64,000 nucleotides of DNA. Source: JAWKWH01 sp963669455. GTDB lineage: Bacteria > Pseudomonadota > Alphaproteobacteria > Rhizobiales > Rhizobiaceae. The translations under genes were made by a program, and so were the position numbers. Position 1 is the stretch's first letter; the number at the start of each line of letters is the position of its first letter. Location of the stretch: contig OY770026.1 in NCBI GenBank assembly GCA_963669455.1, forward strand, positions 3,472,001 through 3,536,000, read 5' to 3'. Under the pieces are notes generated by a model. That model saw only the letters and a list, made by a program, of their open reading frames with translations. It searched no databases and was not told the DNA's origin. Below, in pieces: positions 61,482 through 64,000 of this stretch.

Positions 61482-63188
61482 CTACAGATCAACATCTTCA
61501 AGTTGGTCGAGGCCGGTGGAGCGCAAGGTCGCTGCCGGATACTCCGGGACTTCGCGGAGCATGGATAGGGAGAAATCAGGTTCTAGTTTGCGAAGAAGCA
61601 ACAAAGCCTGACGGGCACCCATCCGGTCGCCGGCCCTAAGGCGGAGCGCGTATAAATGCCTTAGTGGCGGGCGGGATGTTGGTGCAAGAAGCGCTGCCCG
61701 TTCTGCAGCAGCAATAGCGGCATCGAAGTACCCCATATGCATGGCGGCCAAACAAAACCGCATGAGAGAAAACACCTGCAGGGAGGTGTTTTCCAACTGC
61801 CTGCGCGCGCGGTCTGCAGCCTTAAAAGCTTGTTCGCCCCGCCCACGCCGCAATTCCAATCCCCCCAAACTGGCATATGCATATCCCGTTCCCGGATTGA
61901 GTTGCAGCGCACGTTCGGCAAACGATAGCGCCATGTGCGAGTCTTCCATGACCAGATCATAGACATCTGCGATAAATGCCAAAGCAATCGCATTTCTGGG
62001 GTCCAAGGCCGTGGACTCGCGTATCAACGTATCGGCTTCTTGGCGAACATTATCAGTGTCGCCCTGTTTCAGTTCGAGATTGAGAAAGGCTTTGGCCAGG
62101 GCGCGCAAGGCCGGTCGTGTCGCGAGAGGATCTCGTTCATTTGCCTCTTCCAGCAGTCGGTCCGCCTCTATCAAACGCGATGGGTCGAAACTAAAGACAT
62201 CCTGTAACGCGGATGCCGCCATCGCGTTGGCTAATGCCGCTTCGCTGGCTTCTTCGGCACATGCGGCAACTGCCTCCGTGGCTTCAAATGCGAGCGCAGC
62301 AGCGGCATCAATCGCACCCAAATCATCGGAAATATCGAAGTCGATTTGGCGAGACCAAAAAATCGAGTTTGAGGGCTCTTTCGCCAATCTGGCAAGCACC
62401 ATCATTCGGTCTTTGTTTCGCGTCACATGAACTGTGCATCTCGATCCGGGAGCCTGTACCGAACTCGTCGGCTTACCATCCAGTGTCACGACATTGATCC
62501 TGGAATATTGGGTGGCAGTGCGAGCCAATTGCGATGTGATCAACTCAGCAATAAACATGTCCAAACCGATCCCGGATGACCGCGGATCGGCGAACAGAAG
62601 CTGCGGCTCGGGCGCCCTGACTTCACCGCTATCGGGCTTTTTCTGATCGAATTCGGTCCGGGTAGCCGAGCTTGTTTGGACAGATGCGATGGCTTGATCT
62701 TGCGAGGCATCAAGCATATTTGCCTGGCGTGCTTCGATACGCAGTCTTGACCTTTCAGCTCGCAACCATTCTTCAAAGCCATCAGACTTGATATCGATGC
62801 CTTCAAGCAGCTCTCTACCGTGAGCAATTTTTAAAAAGGCTTCCGATCGAGCATCATCCAGATCGATACTGACCTGACTTGAATCCAGCGATACCTCTAT
62901 TCGGTCTGTTTTCAAAATCGATGAATATGGGCCCAAATTGCGCCGGATCATAGACAATGCCTGCCTAAGACTGCCTGACGCCTGCTCTGCTCCCCGATCG
63001 CTCCAAAACAAAGCCTCAAGCCACCGGCGAGCCGCCGTTTTTCGAGGCGACATGGCGAGAACTGCAATCAAGGCTCTCGTACGGGTGCCCTGCGGCGTCA
63101 GGGTCTTGCCGTTTGGATCCAGCATTCGAAACACACCGACTGTTTCAATCTTTACAAGTTCTTGAACCACTTTTTTCTTCCCGCCCAC
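61482..63188 (-). CDS. BTAD/TPR transcriptional regulator (SARP-like)
   Basis: The 568-aa protein has an N-terminal winged helix (about 12-100, TRTRALIAVLAMSPRKTAAR, ASGSLRQALSMIRRNLG) and a BTAD helical part. A region follows that resembles TolB-like domains, with RINVVTLDGKPTSS and FWSRQIDFDISDDL. C-terminal TPR-type repeats (LNPGTGYAYASLGGLELRRG) come last. The family activates neighbouring genes in response to an unknown signal. It starts at GTG 63188; GTG 63170 is an alternative. It is directly downstream of the subtilase on the same strand and converges on the holin/endopeptidase set. Confidence 0.85.
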   Translation of the reverse strand: MGGKKKVVQELVKIETVGVFRMLDPNGKTLTPQGTRTRALIAVLAMSPRKTAARRWLEALFWSDRGAEQASGSLRQALSMIRRNLGPYSSILKTDRIEVSLDSSQVSIDLDDARSEAFLKIAHGRELLEGIDIKSDGFEEWLRAERSRLRIEARQANMLDASQDQAIASVQTSSATRTEFDQKKPDSGEVRAPEPQLLFADPRSSGIGLDMFIAELITSQLARTATQYSRINVVTLDGKPTSSVQAPGSRCTVHVTRNKDRMMVLARLAKEPSNSIFWSRQIDFDISDDLGAIDAAAALAFEATEAVAACAEEASEAALANAMAASALQDVFSFDPSRLIEADRLLEEANERDPLATRPALRALAKAFLNLELKQGDTDNVRQEADTLIRESTALDPRNAIALAFIADVYDLVMEDSHMALSFAERALQLNPGTGYAYASLGGLELRRGRGEQAFKAADRARRQLENTSLQVFSLMRFCLAAMHMGYFDAAIAAAERAALLAPTSRPPLRHLYALRLRAGDRMGARQALLLLRKLEPDFSLSMLREVPEYPAATLRSTGLDQLEDVDL

Positions 63189-63320
63189 AAGGAAAGAAAG
63201 AGTATAAGGAAAATCAATCCGCCGGCAAATTAATCAACGAGACCGGAAATTCTCTTCTCCGGAACATCAGTGTTTTGAACACGTTGGCAAAAGGTCAAAT
63301 TCGTTCTGACACAATAAATG

Positions 63321-64000
63321 TTAGCGTCCAGTGCGGCTGACACGTTGATCAAGCGGGCTATCTATCCGTCCGCCGCCGGCATTATCGATGTCGATCCGGC
63401 CAGGAAACCGGCGTGTTGTTCCTTTTTGCGATTCAATCTCGTCCTTGGCCTCGGCTTTCATGGCGATTTGGAAAAGACGCAGCTTCTCGCTTTTGTAGGG
63501 ATTGGGGTCGTCAAGGAGCGTCTCAGCAATTTGCCGTGTCGCCTGTGAAGACGCAAAACTGGTGCCCCGCATTGCGACAACCGATCCATTGGCGGCCCCG
63601 GCCGCCAGTATTCCGAAATGGGCAGGGCCATCATCGGTTGGAAAAACCGCTGTTGGCGCTCCGGAGCGCCCGTCTACTTGAATGGAACCAAGTGCAGTTC
63701 CATCATCCGTTCCGTCCGTCTGTCCGCGTCCGGTTGCCGAATATGGCGCCGGCCTGCCGTCCGATACGCGATAGCCGCCAACGCGGGTTACACCTTGGTG
63801 CGCTGCTGAAGCGTTCATGGTTCCATGGCGCCGCACCGGAGTATTCGCCATTATGTCCAGATTTCTCGGCTTCTGGTAATCGGGCTCAGGATAGCTGTAA
63901 CTTTCCAGTGGCCTGCCAGCATCGTCATAAAGCTGGTATCCTGGATCATCGAAGTAGGAGCGAAGATTGATAGCATTACCGGGAAGAATATGTTGGTCGG
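63321..64000 (-). CDS. Subtilase (S8) C-terminal part, cut by window edge
   Basis: The open frame runs to the window end, from a residue in DQHILPGNAINLRSYFDDPG. It contains VVAMRGTSFASSQATRQIAE, the GTS block with the catalytic Ser of subtilisin-like proteases. Other blocks are VGGYRVSDGRPAPYSATG, VFPTDDGPAHFGILAAGAANG and a terminal HNA-like GRIDIDNAGGGRIDSP. The Asp and His of the triad are upstream, outside the window. It precedes the BTAD regulator by 132 bases. Confidence 0.8.
   Translation of the reverse strand, partial: DQHILPGNAINLRSYFDDPGYQLYDDAGRPLESYSYPEPDYQKPRNLDIMANTPVRRHGTMNASAAHQGVTRVGGYRVSDGRPAPYSATGRGQTDGTDDGTALGSIQVDGRSGAPTAVFPTDDGPAHFGILAAGAANGSVVAMRGTSFASSQATRQIAETLLDDPNPYKSEKLRLFQIAMKAEAKDEIESQKGTTRRFPGRIDIDNAGGGRIDSPLDQRVSRTGR

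Noticed and set aside
1..64000. CRISPR repeat array
   Set aside because: No regularly spaced direct repeats were seen anywhere in the window; the array must lie beyond the left edge past cas1.
1..64000. tRNA or rRNA genes
   Set aside because: No cloverleaf-like gene or rRNA sequence was noticed on either strand by eye. A tRNA scan would be needed to exclude one fully.

Overview
The window looks like a chromosomal accessory segment of an alphaproteobacterium, most likely of the Hyphomicrobiales/Rhizobiales type. This is inferred from the gene families (many ABC uptake systems for sugars and aromatic acids, CaiB/BaiF CoA-transferases, a type II-C Cas9) and from short mosaic palindromic repeats of the kind common in rhizobia. 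No rRNA or tRNA gene was seen, so the taxonomic call is not firm.

Left edge (1-3900): a type II-C CRISPR-Cas locus read leftward. It holds cas9 (1117 aa, all RuvC and HNH catalytic residues visible), then the first 116 codons of cas1, cut by the window edge. A probable tracrRNA with a clear intrinsic terminator runs in the opposite direction upstream of cas9. cas2 and the repeat array would lie to the left of the window. 4250-6950: a TetR regulator facing a small membrane protein, a secreted ricin-like protein and an iodothyronine-deiodinase-like thioredoxin-fold protein. Two palindromes lie in the divergent promoter.

7150-17165: a catabolic and transport locus. A signal-less solute-binding-protein homologue, a CoA-transferase and an SDR dehydrogenase point left. 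A MaoC hydratase, a sugar ABC transporter whose double ATPase is split into two genes, an amidohydrolase and an IclR regulator point right. 17566-30032: an aromatic-acid island. A MarR gene, a HAAT-type ABC transporter (livKHMGF-like), a cupin and an FAD monooxygenase face RidA, a fused aryl-CoA monooxygenase/reductase, a thioesterase, an aryl-CoA ligase and an AhpD-like protein. The likely role is CoA-dependent breakdown of an anthranilate- or salicylate-like acid. 30757-37637: a second sugar ABC operon in which one permease is fused to a strictosidine-synthase/SMP-30-like propeller, followed by a second propeller gene and a normal double ATPase.

37641-50141: a molybdenum sulfoxide-reductase-type enzyme, a broken methanethiol-oxidase fragment, a CitE-like lyase, MmgE/PrpD, acyl-CoA dehydrogenase, aldehyde dehydrogenase and a CoA-transferase, facing a LysR regulator. 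After the LysR gene come an enoyl-CoA (methylglutaconyl-CoA-type) hydratase, an HMG-CoA-lyase-like enzyme and a zinc alcohol dehydrogenase. Together these can be drawn as one route from a branched alcohol or diacid to acetoacetate plus acetyl-CoA. 51400-56281: a TrpXYZ-type ABC transporter with an aspartate-dehydrogenase-like protein, a MarR regulator and a kynurenine-formamidase-like hydrolase broken by one in-frame amber codon. 56300-58132: mobile-element debris (a possible relaxase tail and an internally deleted IS3-family element).

58335-64000: a porin-like protein, a holin-like membrane protein, a LysM endopeptidase and a TIM-barrel glycoside-hydrolase-like protein in a row, facing a BTAD/TPR regulator and the C-terminal part of a subtilase that runs off the edge. 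A family of about 100-base double-hairpin repeats appears three times, each time between convergent transcription units, plus one truncated copy in reverse.
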